A stretch of 64,000 nucleotides of DNA from Cellvibrio mixtus subsp. mixtus J3-8 (GTDB taxonomy: Bacteria; Pseudomonadota; Gammaproteobacteria; Pseudomonadales; Cellvibrionaceae): assembly GCF_000766945.1 (NCBI RefSeq), contig NZ_KN266208.1, forward strand, positions 222,604-286,603, given 5' to 3'. The notes beneath the pieces were generated by a model, which was not told the DNA's origin, made no database searches, and was given only the letters and a program-made list of their open reading frames with translations. Of the stretch, positions 54,901 to 63,377 are shown piece after piece. The translations under genes and the position numbers were made by a program. Within the stretch, counting starts at the first letter, position 1. The number at the start of each line of letters is the position of its first letter.

Positions 54901-57900
54901 GCTGTTTGCAGGAATACCAGGCACAACGCGGTTGTGGTCATTAACCAGTTTCATAGCGTCCAATGCAGTGCTGAAACGCATATCCATTCCACCGGAAATT
55001 CCCGAATGGCAATGGGCGCAGTTGGTATGCAAATAAGATTTTGCGCGCGCCGTCAAATCAACGCTGTTATCTGTTGGTGCAGAAAATTTTTCGTAACGGC
55101 TGCCGTTATTGATGCTGGTGGTAAATAAACCAATCGTATTGAAAACGTCCAACTGGTTTTTAGTTACGCCTTGATAATTAAAATTTCCATTTAATTGATA
55201 CGTGCTTACCGCCAGTGGCGTTAACTTTCCCTCCCCGTCTTTATGGCAAGCGGCACAGGTACTGCCCGTTTCAACTTTACGCACTACGTTGACCAAACCA
55301 CCATCGGGTTCAACGGAAGATTCCGTCACCAGACTGGCATCCGTGCCTGCGGCATTCCAGCGATAATTCGCCGCTTGCCAACCGGTTTCCTGGCGGAACA
55401 ATACTGAAGTGGTAAATGGTTTGGTAGCATTCGCCGCTGTCGCCACCGAAAGATGTTTCACTACCACGGAACCAACCGGTAAATTCCAGATTGCAGTTGC
55501 ATCAAAGGTCATTTTGCTCGCATTCGGAATCGCTACAAAATGCCGCACTTTGCCACCATCAAACCAACCCTGGGTATTGACTGTGTACTCAATAACACCC
55601 TGCGCCGGAATTACATTGGCAAGGTCTGCAAACAAACCGGTAGCCAATAGTGTTGGTGGAATTTGTGCCGATGCCAGATCATCATCTACCACTTTAAAAA
55701 TACTGGACGGCCCACCGAGTTCGCGCCCGTGACTGGAAATCAGCAAATTCCTGTTAAGGTCTTTACCGATTGATGAAATGTAATACGGGAACGCTTCGCT
55801 AATTAATTTTTTGGCTTGCCCATCATTTGCAACGGACCAAAGGCGTTTACTGACATAGTCACCAAAAATAAAACTGCCATTGAGGTTGGGCAAATCCGTA
55901 CCGCGATAAACAAAGCCACCGATAATGGAAACACCGGAGGTGCGGCCATAACCTTCACGCGGCGCAACAAAATCCGTTAAACAATTTTTTGCGGCATCAC
56001 CACCAAGCGCTCCGCGGTTACGAGTGCCTTCACATACCGGCCAACCGTAATTCTGGCCTTTGGTGATAATGTTAACTTCTTCGTAAGCGAGATCCGTGTC
56101 CTGCCCTATTTCGGTTTCCCATAATGTGTAAGGTGCATCGGTATCAAACGCCCAACGCCAGGGATTGCGATGGCCCATTGACCAGATTTCCGGTAAATAT
56201 CCAGCGCGACCAACAAACGGATTGTCCTCCGGCACACGATAATATTTTCCATCCACGGCCTGTGCTAATGGTTCAATGCGAATAAATTTTCCGCGCAAGG
56301 TAGTTGGATCTTGCGCGCTGTTATTGGTACGGCGATTGTAAGGATCACCTGGTAAAGGATTTTGCGGGAATGCGCTGTGGCCGTAACCACCTTCGCCTAT
56401 GCCTACATACAAATATTTTTCAGTGGGATGAAATTGCATCATGCCGCCTTTATGGTCTTCACCCAGTTGCGGGATGCGCAGTAATTCAACTTTGGCGCCG
56501 GCCGAGGTTGGATTTGCAGGGTTATCAACGGTCCAGCGTTCAATAATCGCATCGCCGGTTTTACCACCGACTATGCCATCGGTGCGCGGGTAAAAATTAT
56601 CGGTCTCACCGAAAATGTAATACACATAAATAAAACCATTACTGGCGTAATAAGGATCGAACGCCATGCTTAACATACCGCTTTCGTTATTGTTAAGTAC
56701 GGTGGATTTTATATCCAGCAATTTGCGCACTTCGGTTGCGATCACATTTTCTTTATTCGGGAATACGTAAATCGCACCCTCTTTATCGACAACATATACA
56801 AGGTCATTAATGCCGTCATTAGTCACCATCACCGGTGAAAAGAAAAATTCATTCAAATTCGGGTAGGCATTAATAAAGCGATATTTTCCTGCACTCACAG
56901 TACCGGTAATGGGGAACCCCAAAGGTGCAGCCAGTTGTGGCCGCTCGGGCAACGCTTGTGTGGCGGCGACAACGTTAATCGCCATCGTATCGGTTGCGGT
57001 GCTGCCATCAGCGGCAGTCAATGTAAGCGTGACAGTGATATTGCCGAGGGTTGTGAGTAGCGGCGTTACCACTTGCTTGCCAGTCAGCGCACCCGGCCAT
57101 GCAGCACTTGTCCAACTTGCAGTGACATAATTGCCAATTGACGCTGCCGCCGATAATGCCTGGCGCGTGTTGATATTGGCTTTGCGATCTACACCGGCAT
57201 TAGCCACCAATTCTACAGGTACACCGCAGGCACTCGCAGTTTTCCAGCTGGCGGCACCAAAATCGTAACAATTATTGGGGGCAACAAAATTTAAATCTGC
57301 GGTTTTGGGATTGCTATTGGTATTAAAAACAATTCCCGCTGAATTAACGGCACCTGGAAATTCGTAACTGAATAAAGCAGGTGCACTGGTATTTTTAACC
57401 ATCGCTACACCCGGCCAGGTAGATGCCGTTAGTGCAGGCAGCACATTAAAATAGTGGATATTGACCGATGCCCAATTAGCCGTGTTTTTAAAATAAATTT
57501 TCGTTTTTGTAGCAGCGACTGCACTGCTGGAAACATTCACTGCACCAGATGACTGGCTGGAAGATGTTGCATTCAAACTTGATAAAACAACTGATGCGCT
57601 AGACTTACTGGATGATAATGCCTGTGAGGATAACGATGGAGATGATGAAAGCGCGATAGAAGAAATACTCGCTGTAGATGAATTGGTCGCAACGCTAAAT
57701 CCACATTGCGACAATGTTTTCCATATATTATTTTCATAACAAGCGGCACCCGTAAATTTCAGGTTCGCCGTTTGGTTTGCACCGTTATTGCTAAAAATAA
57801 CATCCAGCGATGTGGGCAGTTGCATGCCGGCAGGAATCGATGCAGTGAAATCATAACAATAAAAAGTGCCACGCCTGGTCATACTCTTACCGGGCCAGGC

Positions 57901-58518
57901 GGGCAAAGGGGTCACTGCCCCCGCAGGCAGTGGATTCCAAAAATAAATATAAGGTGCCGCAAAATTATTGGGATTGCTGAAACAAATAGTGTTGGCGGCA
58001 AGCGCAATTGGCAGCTTTGCTATTGCAATCGCTTTTGTAGCGTCATTGAAAGTAATTTTATAATCGCCATCACCCCCGGTGATTAAATAATCCTGCGCGG
58101 GATAGGCTTCATTCCAGTTATCGGTATAGCGACTAATTTTAAAACGCGGGTTTGCACCGGAAAACGCCTGTTGTATTTCCCATAAACCGGACGAGGTATT
58201 TTTAATTAGCGGCGTTGCAGCCCAGTTGTTAGGCGTACCGCGAAAATAACTATTGCTCCAGCTTTGCGCCTGGCCAGCCTGTGCATAGGCAAAAACACAG
58301 AGCAGGAAAAAACTATAAACAATAAACTGCTGCCATTTTCGGTTTTTTTTATTCAAAGTGCTTTTATTCGAGGTGCTCTTATTCAAGTTGCTTTTATTCA
58401 AAGCACGTTTATTCCAGTCGCGCTTGTTCCAGTCGCGTTCATTCGAGACCTGCCCATTACATCCCCTTCCATTCCAAAACGCTTTATCTCTGACAATAGC
58501 GGCTGATAAGGTTTGCAT
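51937..58518 (-). CDS. Giant secreted fusion: CBMs + PQQ sugar dehydrogenase + four heme-c sites + DUF1587/1595/1592/1588/1585
   Basis: 2193 residues; AGGA 8 bases before the ATG. Order: pentapeptide repeats (26-60), signal segment (65-85), glycan-binding-like module (86-168), starch-binding-type modules (176-273, 338-432 and 1426-1520), Ser linker (279-336), PKD-like domain (436-517), PQQ glucose/sorbosone dehydrogenase propeller (about 530-945), two cytochrome sites (CAACH 1088-1092, CAHCH 1167-1171), two Ig-like Big_2 domains (1250-1420), a repeat domain (about 1530-1610), a third heme site (CIGCH 1628-1632), then the DUF1587-1595-1592-1588-1585 series (about 1708-2190) with a fourth site CAACH at 2058-2062. 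It is probably extracellular or surface-bound, oxidising sugars on a polysaccharide and passing electrons through the hemes. The activity is inferred from domains only. It heads an operon with the DUF1552 gene. Confidence 0.88.
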   Translation of the reverse strand: MQTLSAAIVRDKAFWNGRGCNGQVSNERDWNKRDWNKRALNKSNLNKSTSNKSTLNKKNRKWQQFIVYSFFLLCVFAYAQAGQAQSWSNSYFRGTPNNWAATPLIKNTSSGLWEIQQAFSGANPRFKISRYTDNWNEAYPAQDYLITGGDGDYKITFNDATKAIAIAKLPIALAANTICFSNPNNFAAPYIYFWNPLPAGAVTPLPAWPGKSMTRRGTFYCYDFTASIPAGMQLPTSLDVIFSNNGANQTANLKFTGAACYENNIWKTLSQCGFSVATNSSTASISSIALSSSPSLSSQALSSSKSSASVVLSSLNATSSSQSSGAVNVSSSAVAATKTKIYFKNTANWASVNIHYFNVLPALTASTWPGVAMVKNTSAPALFSYEFPGAVNSAGIVFNTNSNPKTADLNFVAPNNCYDFGAASWKTASACGVPVELVANAGVDRKANINTRQALSAAASIGNYVTASWTSAAWPGALTGKQVVTPLLTTLGNITVTLTLTAADGSTATDTMAINVVAATQALPERPQLAAPLGFPITGTVSAGKYRFINAYPNLNEFFFSPVMVTNDGINDLVYVVDKEGAIYVFPNKENVIATEVRKLLDIKSTVLNNNESGMLSMAFDPYYASNGFIYVYYIFGETDNFYPRTDGIVGGKTGDAIIERWTVDNPANPTSAGAKVELLRIPQLGEDHKGGMMQFHPTEKYLYVGIGEGGYGHSAFPQNPLPGDPYNRRTNNSAQDPTTLRGKFIRIEPLAQAVDGKYYRVPEDNPFVGRAGYLPEIWSMGHRNPWRWAFDTDAPYTLWETEIGQDTDLAYEEVNIITKGQNYGWPVCEGTRNRGALGGDAAKNCLTDFVAPREGYGRTSGVSIIGGFVYRGTDLPNLNGSFIFGDYVSKRLWSVANDGQAKKLISEAFPYYISSIGKDLNRNLLISSHGRELGGPSSIFKVVDDDLASAQIPPTLLATGLFADLANVIPAQGVIEYTVNTQGWFDGGKVRHFVAIPNASKMTFDATAIWNLPVGSVVVKHLSVATAANATKPFTTSVLFRQETGWQAANYRWNAAGTDASLVTESSVEPDGGLVNVVRKVETGSTCAACHKDGEGKLTPLAVSTYQLNGNFNYQGVTKNQLDVFNTIGLFTTSINNGSRYEKFSAPTDNSVDLTARAKSYLHTNCAHCHSGISGGMDMRFSTALDAMKLVNDHNRVVPGIPANSNVYKYQTGAGMRMPYGSVATNAEAENLFRTWINELGIDVSQTGVELTATRLAPEVNGVVGLNLDAVYSNGTRLPASGSITWTSSNPAVISTQGKTGAAINVTALSTGTVTITANADGYSDSITLDIIPASNPVTALAIAGTANLRIKAGETQQLVAVGTTSDGLLGMTSQVIWASSNTAIASVSASGLITAGTTAGSATITATYGMLSTSYTVTGLGAGQYIYVKKPAAWTSVNTHIWTNQNGTLTVRSGNWPGPAITETAPKYGAGWLRVFIPAAWANTAGNTNIIFSNNTANQTADLTVSQTNPGWYDAAWLTAEPALAVVEAGTQIQVGNGTATIASSANLSGKLFVPGTLVDIKANAAGPGMKFVHWEGTGAAYLLDANSATTKMVVGNAVSLTLLAVFDSITDQHQVARSHYQSQGCIGCHGSDGNGTPSLLDLQTRYTQTSLANYIAANMPKGNVGSCTGTCATSIAAMIFAEAFIPPAGVCSADSLDDLIPQDRSFRLLSTLEYNNSVRDLLGLTNNIDVTSGRIPSDLPVNGFKTNANAIFTNDYAKGYVLAAEAAAALVSNIYSLTPGCSNATCFVQNFGKRAYRRPLSTAEVTKLVALQSSQGNLALLTAILSSPSMLYRSEVGELKGTYYELTDYEVAAMLSYTYWATTPDASLMAAADAGQLSTPAQISAKVAQMLQDPKAQIAFERFITGWLDLDKEIKTTAISASLKADMKTETIELVKRTVFGGGSYNELLNANYSYMTQQLATHYGLTWPGGSGLQRVDYNAANAERRGILGHAGILAIQSASEKTHPVKRGLFVRRNLLCQDFPPPPVGAELKPQEDPSLTVRERFEHAHLQEGCAACHQYIDGIGFGLENYNALGLYVTAEKTDNGLIKAINSLGYIGSLNSAETYLSESEPVVNYHGMDELASLIAGSSNAKACYVRQWYRYSRGQLEDVADSCTLQVFGKTFKESSNASMLDLMIQFTQTKNYILRK
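58339..58443 (-). repeat. 15-bp tandem repeat encoding NKxxL pentapeptides
   Basis: Seven imperfect 15-base units code for NERDW, NKRDW, NKRAL, NKSNL, NKSTS, NKSTL and NKKNR, directly before the hydrophobic signal segment of the giant protein. The unit length is a multiple of 3, so copy-number changes keep the frame. Confidence 0.9.
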
Positions 58519-58924
58519 AGCTTTTTTCCTATAGGCAACCAGGCAGCCGGGAATGCTGATACCTGGAATATTATTGTTATGTCTTTTGAATTATGTGAGG
58601 CAAAGCAAAGCCGCAGAGGCATAGTGCACCTGAAAAATTTTGCATTTGCTTTCCAATCGAGCAAAAAATTGCGCAGATCCCTGGCTGCAAAAAATTGCCG
58701 CCATTGCTACTGAACCAATTTTCTATGTAAGAGTATTTAAAAGGCGTTTAACCAACGCAGGGTGATCAGGGTCGAATTCATAGTTATTATGCAAAAGCTA
58801 TTTTTCTGTCGTTAACACGATTTTTATAGAAGACCGCCGAAACAGAATAGTTTTATGGTTTACAACCGGCAAGATGAATACGTATGCACAAATGATTCAA
58901 CTCACCGATAAAGCAATAACAAAA
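58519..58924. other. Upstream region of the giant gene
   Basis: About 400 bases between the giant gene's start and the DUF805 terminator. It should hold the promoter of the giant gene/DUF1552 operon; no clear -35/-10 pair, operator or RNA was identified. Confidence 0.4.
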
Positions 58925-58952
58925 AAATAAGGCAGCCGGAGCTGCCTTATTT
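58925..58952 (-). terminator. Terminator of the DUF805 gene
   Basis: Perfect 12-bp stem AAATAAGGCAGC (58925-58936) and its complement (58941-58952) with a 4-base loop. On the minus strand it is followed by a T run, 22 bases after the DUF805 stop. Confidence 0.93.
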
Positions 58953-58973
58953 TCTCGAAAGATTCCCGGCAGA

Positions 58974-59714
58974 TTATTGCGGGGTGTCAATCTCTTCGGA
59001 TGTTTCAACTTCACCTTCCTCAATCACCTCTTCCTGAGCAGGAACTTCATCGGTGGCAGTTTCATCAAGCGACTCTTCAGCGCTGTCAACTTCTTCTGCG
59101 GGGTATGCAGATTCGTCGGTCGCACTTTCATCAACTGAATTTTCATCAACAGCATCATCTGTCGGGTAGTCAGATTGCTGTTCAAGTTGTGATTCCAGAC
59201 CTTGGACGCGGGATACATAATCCTGGTAAGCAGGCGAGGAAACCGCCGCAACAATACCAATAATCACCAGCAACGGATATGAAAACGCCAGGATCCAATG
59301 CCAGGTTTTATTCGGTGGCGTTTGCAAGCCGTAATTATTTCGGCCTTCGGTTCCTTTAAAAAATATTAACAACACCAGTAAATAAATGTTGGCCAGAGGA
59401 ATAATGAGCAACAATGACATCCAACCGGTTTTATTTAAATCGTGCAAACGCTGGATTACCAAAATAAAGCTGAACACGATCATGGCGATATAAATAATAA
59501 TCCCCAGACCTATTGCTAATGTCTGGGATGCGAATGCAGCAATGAGCCCAACAACAATAAACAAACCAATGACTGCCAGAGTAAACAGCATTGAATGCGC
59601 CCAATAACGCAGGCGGTTTATGCGGGATGAAGGAGAAAAAAACCTGATTTCACCATAAGCCAAATCATCGGTAGTTAATTGGCCTTCGGGGGTTTGGTAA
59701 GGATTGGTAGACAC
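58974..59714 (-). CDS. DUF805 membrane protein with acidic C-terminal tail
   Basis: 246 residues. An N-terminal soluble stretch with the NPYQTPEG motif, then FFSPSSRINRLRYWAHSML, four membrane segments (about 40-160) and the DUF805 signature VIQRLHDLNKTGWMSLLLIIPLANIYLLV...GTEGRNNYG. From about 175 to the end it is almost entirely Asp/Glu/Ser/Thr/Val, a tail of about 70 residues. DUF805 proteins are inner-membrane proteins of unknown function. The 290 bases upstream (59715-60005) contain no gene. Confidence 0.87.
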   Translation of the reverse strand: MSTNPYQTPEGQLTTDDLAYGEIRFFSPSSRINRLRYWAHSMLFTLAVIGLFIVVGLIAAFASQTLAIGLGIIIYIAMIVFSFILVIQRLHDLNKTGWMSLLLIIPLANIYLLVLLIFFKGTEGRNNYGLQTPPNKTWHWILAFSYPLLVIIGIVAAVSSPAYQDYVSRVQGLESQLEQQSDYPTDDAVDENSVDESATDESAYPAEEVDSAEESLDETATDEVPAQEEVIEEGEVETSEEIDTPQ

Positions 59715-60005
59715 GAATAGCTCCTTGGTTGTTATAAGTGAATAGTTTGATTGGGAATTCTTCTGTACTTTTATCTACTGTACGCATGAACGAATTGCGT
59801 TAGCGTAACAACAGTCCCATCAACAATAACAACCAGAGCATTTGCACAAACACCAGCAAAACCTGCCCTGGCCGGAATTGCTGATGCCGTGTGTTTTATA
59901 ACTAAAAAGTTAAAAAAACGGAAAAAAGACGCTCAGAATTTCCGGGTAACGGTTTGCTCCTGCACATCCTACGCAAAACCGTCACCAGCGGAATGATTCT
60001 AGCGA

Positions 60006-61283
60006 TCAACTGAATAAATTGCGAAAGAATAATTTCAAATTGTCGATCAGGCGGGCAAAAAATCCGGCTTCTTCTACTGCTTGTAACGCAACGATCGGCG
60101 TATTCACAATTAACTGCCCATCCAGCTCTACAGTCAGGTTGCCCAATTCTTGTCCTACTGCGATAGGCGCTTTGATAATTTCATTGATATGCATTTTGGC
60201 TTGCAGGGCTTGTTCGCGTCCCTTCGGCAAGGTCAGCACAATATTATTGGGAATACCCAGGGTAACTTCCTGGGCTTTACCCGCCCAAACGCGCGAAGTG
60301 CTCACTTGTTGGCCAGCCTGATACAGCGGTGTTGTCTGGAAATAACGGAAACCATAGGCCAACAGTTTTTCCGTTTCGGCAGCACGCGCATTTTCACTGG
60401 CAGTACCCATGACTACCGCAATAAAGCGGGTGCTCTCACGCTTTGATGAAGCGACCAGGCAATAACCGGCTTCTTCGGTGTGGCCAGTTTTCAAACCATC
60501 AACAGTTTCATCGCGGAACAATAATAAATTGCGGTTTGGCTGGCGAATGTTGTTGTAGAAAAAATATTTTTCCGCGTAAAGAGGATAGTGTTTGGGATGA
60601 TCATTAATAATGGCGCGCGCGAGGATGGCGAGATCCTTGGCTGTAGTTAAATGGCCTTCTGCCGGCCAGCCAGTAGAATTTTCAAAATGGGTATTGGTCA
60701 TTCCCAACTGCGCAGCTTTTTGATTCATTACATCAACGAATGCATCTTCATTGCCAGATACATATTCAGCAAGTGCGACCGTTGAATCATTGCCCGACTG
60801 GATAATGACACCGCGCAACAAATCGATAACAGGAACCTGCGTTCCCTCTTTTACATACATGCGTGAGCCGCCCATCTTCCAGGCTTTAACACTGATGTTC
60901 ACCATCGCATCTTCGGCAACTTTGCCTTTTTCAATTTCGTCGACCACCAAATAGCTGGACATCATTTTGGTCAAGCTGGCTGGAGGTAAACGCTGGTCCG
61001 CATTGTATTCAGCCACAATGCTACCGGTCGTTGCATCCACCAGAATAAATCCGGTAGCAGCCAATTGTGGCGGGCCGGGAATAACTTGCGGTTTTTGCTC
61101 AACAACTTGCCCTGGCGTTGGTGTCGGCAGTGTGGATGATGGCAATTGCGCACCGGGTAATTGTGCTGCAGGCAATTGATTCGCGGGTTGTTGAGAAGCA
61201 GGTTGCTGGGCGAATGTCGCTATCGATGAAAATAGCAACGTCGATGAAAATAATAGTCCGCAAGCAATAGATTTTTTAATCAT
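60006..61283 (-). CDS. dacA: D-alanyl-D-alanine carboxypeptidase (PBP5/6 type)
   Basis: 425 residues from the ATG at 61283 (GGAGAG 11 bases upstream). Signal peptide to about residue 25, then a Gln/Pro/Leu-rich stretch of repeated QLP.AQLP units (about 26-70) that standard PBP5 lacks, then the transpeptidase fold with SLTK (S103, K106), SGN in IIQSGNDSTVALAE and KTG in DGLKTGHTEEAG. The C-terminal PBP5 domain ends in an amphipathic helix (LIDNLKLFFRNLF) that holds the protein to the inner membrane. It removes the terminal D-Ala from peptidoglycan pentapeptides. It follows rlpA by about 100 bases. Confidence 0.95.
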   Translation of the reverse strand: MIKKSIACGLLFSSTLLFSSIATFAQQPASQQPANQLPAAQLPGAQLPSSTLPTPTPGQVVEQKPQVIPGPPQLAATGFILVDATTGSIVAEYNADQRLPPASLTKMMSSYLVVDEIEKGKVAEDAMVNISVKAWKMGGSRMYVKEGTQVPVIDLLRGVIIQSGNDSTVALAEYVSGNEDAFVDVMNQKAAQLGMTNTHFENSTGWPAEGHLTTAKDLAILARAIINDHPKHYPLYAEKYFFYNNIRQPNRNLLLFRDETVDGLKTGHTEEAGYCLVASSKRESTRFIAVVMGTASENARAAETEKLLAYGFRYFQTTPLYQAGQQVSTSRVWAGKAQEVTLGIPNNIVLTLPKGREQALQAKMHINEIIKAPIAVGQELGNLTVELDGQLIVNTPIVALQAVEEAGFFARLIDNLKLFFRNLFS

Positions 61284-61381
61284 GTCGATTAACACTCTCC
61301 AAACAAAAAATAAGTTGGCAACACTAACGTTGCGCGGTGAACTCAAACTGAATAGCGTGCCCACCGGTCAGTGCCATGAAT

Positions 61382-62281
61382 TTATTGATAGACCACATGG
61401 GCCTCAAAAATATTGAGACGCGCCAATTGGTCGCGCGCCATTTGTAAATTTTTTGCATCTTTAAACGGGCCAAGGCGCACGCGATGAATTTCTTTGGGTG
61501 ATGCAGCAGAGCTGATTATTACCGGAAAAGTTAATTTCGTTCCCAGTGTTGCCGCAAAATCTTGTGCCGATTTTTTATTGCCAAATGCACCAAGCTGCAA
61601 GAAAGTTCCCGGTGGTAATGCGGACTCAACCGGTTTGGCAATGGTGTTATCTGCGCGACGGGGAATGGGTGGCGCATCACCGGGCAATGCAATTTCCACT
61701 TCTACTCGCCCGGTGCCGGTTTTGTGAATGCCAATACGTTGGGCGGCGGCATAACTCAAATCAACAATCCGACCCTGGTGAAACGGACCGCGATCATTAA
61801 TACGCACTACCACACTTTTGCCGTTATCCAGATTGGTTACACGAACATAGGAAGGAATTGGCAATGTTTTGTGCGCGCCGGTCATCGCGTACATATCGTA
61901 AAGCTCACCATTTGAGGTGTGATAGCCGTTAAATTTATTGCCGTACCAGGATGCGTACCCACGTTCTTTATACGAGGTTTCATCTTTAATCAGGTGATAG
62001 GTTTTACCCAGCACAGTGTAGGGGTTTTTATTACCGGCACGAGTGCGCACTTCAAGGCGTGGCACCGCATCGGGAATATGGGACAGATCAACATCTTCAC
62101 TGGGCCCAAAATCCTTATCGTGTTTGTAGCGGCCATCGTTGGGATTATAGGGAACGTTCGCTTTCGGGGATTTGGGCTTTGGGCCGGAACACGCTGTTAG
62201 CAACACACAGAGCAGCGCCAGCAAGCAACACATCCATAACTGATTGTTGTTTGTTAAGCGCGTTGAAGATTGCTGATGCAT
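61382..62281 (-). CDS. rlpA: RlpA, septal-ring lytic transglycosylase lipoprotein
   Basis: 299 residues. Lipoprotein signal with lipobox LTAC (acylated Cys about 31). Double-psi beta-barrel domain (about 105-200: GYASWYGNKFNGYHTSNGE, TLPIPSYVRVTNLDNGKSVVVRINDRGPF) with the catalytic Asp in NDRGPF, and a C-terminal SPOR domain (about 222-298) that binds denuded glycan at the division septum. RlpA cuts such glycan strands in Pseudomonas. It sits between mltB and dacA in the usual order. Confidence 0.96.
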   Translation of the reverse strand: MHQQSSTRLTNNNQLWMCCLLALLCVLLTACSGPKPKSPKANVPYNPNDGRYKHDKDFGPSEDVDLSHIPDAVPRLEVRTRAGNKNPYTVLGKTYHLIKDETSYKERGYASWYGNKFNGYHTSNGELYDMYAMTGAHKTLPIPSYVRVTNLDNGKSVVVRINDRGPFHQGRIVDLSYAAAQRIGIHKTGTGRVEVEIALPGDAPPIPRRADNTIAKPVESALPPGTFLQLGAFGNKKSAQDFAATLGTKLTFPVIISSAASPKEIHRVRLGPFKDAKNLQMARDQLARLNIFEAHVVYQ

Positions 62282-62305
62282 TGTCGCTATTATCTCCGCT
62301 ACCGG

Positions 62306-63319
62306 TTATTTTTTTGCGCCGCTTTTTTTCATCGCCGCTTTAATGTCCAGGCTTAAATCATAAACTGCCATTGCATACATCGGGCTGCGATTGTAACGGG
62401 TGATGGTGTAGAAGTTTTGCAAGCCCATCCAATACTCCAGGCCATTTACACCATCGAACTCAATACTGATTACCGGTGTGCGCGCAGCAATTCTTGCCTT
62501 GGGCACCACACCCACTTTTTTCCAATCGGCAACGGTAACGGCGGGCACTTCCACTTTATTAAACGATTCGTGCACGACTACCTGTTCGCGCGCGCGCACC
62601 AGTTTTGCCGGAACCACCACGGGCTTGCCTTGTTGCCAACCGTGCTTTTTAAAATAGTTGGCGATACTGCCGATGGCATCTGTTGGATTTTTCCAGATAT
62701 CGGTAAATCCATCGCCACTGAAATCCACCGCGAAATTGCGATAGCTTGATGGCATAAATTGGCCATAGCCCATCGCGCCCGCGTATGATCCTTTAAATTC
62801 GAGTGGATCGTGTTTTTGCTCGCGCGTGAGAATAAAATAATTCACCAGTTCCGAGCGAAAAAACGGTGCGCGCGGAGGATAATCAAAGGCGAGTGTAGTC
62901 AAGGCATCGATCACATACCAGTTGCCGGTATTTTTGCCGTAATTGGTTTCTACACCAATAATTGCAACAATAATTTCTGCCGGTACGCCGTATTCTTTTT
63001 CTGCACGCGCCAATGCTTCGCGATTTTCATTCCAGAAATTAACACCGTTGGTGATGCGCATGGGCACAATAAAAATCGGGCGATATTCTTTCCAGGTTTT
63101 GGATTTTTCCGCCGGACGCGCAATGGAGTCAAGGATCGGCTGGCGTTTTTCCGCCTTGCTTAACCATTGATTGATTTCATCAGCAGTGAAGCCGTGTTGC
63201 TGCACCATCTCATTAACAAACTCTGCCGCTAGCGGATGTCGGGTGTAATCGGCACTGGTTGTGGCACTCGCGCCCAATGCCACTAACGCTAACAAGGCTT
63301 TAATCTTTGCAAACTGCAT
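62306..63319 (-). CDS. mltB: Lytic murein transglycosylase B
   Basis: 337 residues. Signal peptide cleaved near TSA/DYT with no lipobox Cys, so it is probably soluble in the periplasm like Slt35 rather than membrane-anchored. The catalytic Glu is E124 in IIGVETNYGKNTG; LTTLAFDYPPRAPFFRSEL and GSYAGAMGYGQFMPSSYRNFAVD complete the SLT fold, and the sequence ends in the MltB C-terminal region (GLQNFYTITRYNRSPMYAMAVYDL). It cleaves glycan strands to 1,6-anhydro products. It lies between rodA and rlpA, as in pseudomonads. Confidence 0.96.
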   Translation of the reverse strand: MQFAKIKALLALVALGASATTSADYTRHPLAAEFVNEMVQQHGFTADEINQWLSKAEKRQPILDSIARPAEKSKTWKEYRPIFIVPMRITNGVNFWNENREALARAEKEYGVPAEIIVAIIGVETNYGKNTGNWYVIDALTTLAFDYPPRAPFFRSELVNYFILTREQKHDPLEFKGSYAGAMGYGQFMPSSYRNFAVDFSGDGFTDIWKNPTDAIGSIANYFKKHGWQQGKPVVVPAKLVRAREQVVVHESFNKVEVPAVTVADWKKVGVVPKARIAARTPVISIEFDGVNGLEYWMGLQNFYTITRYNRSPMYAMAVYDLSLDIKAAMKKSGAKK

Positions 63320-63377
63320 AACTTTTCTCTTACATTCAACACTGGACCCTGCGTATCCAGTAATCAGGAGCTGATTA

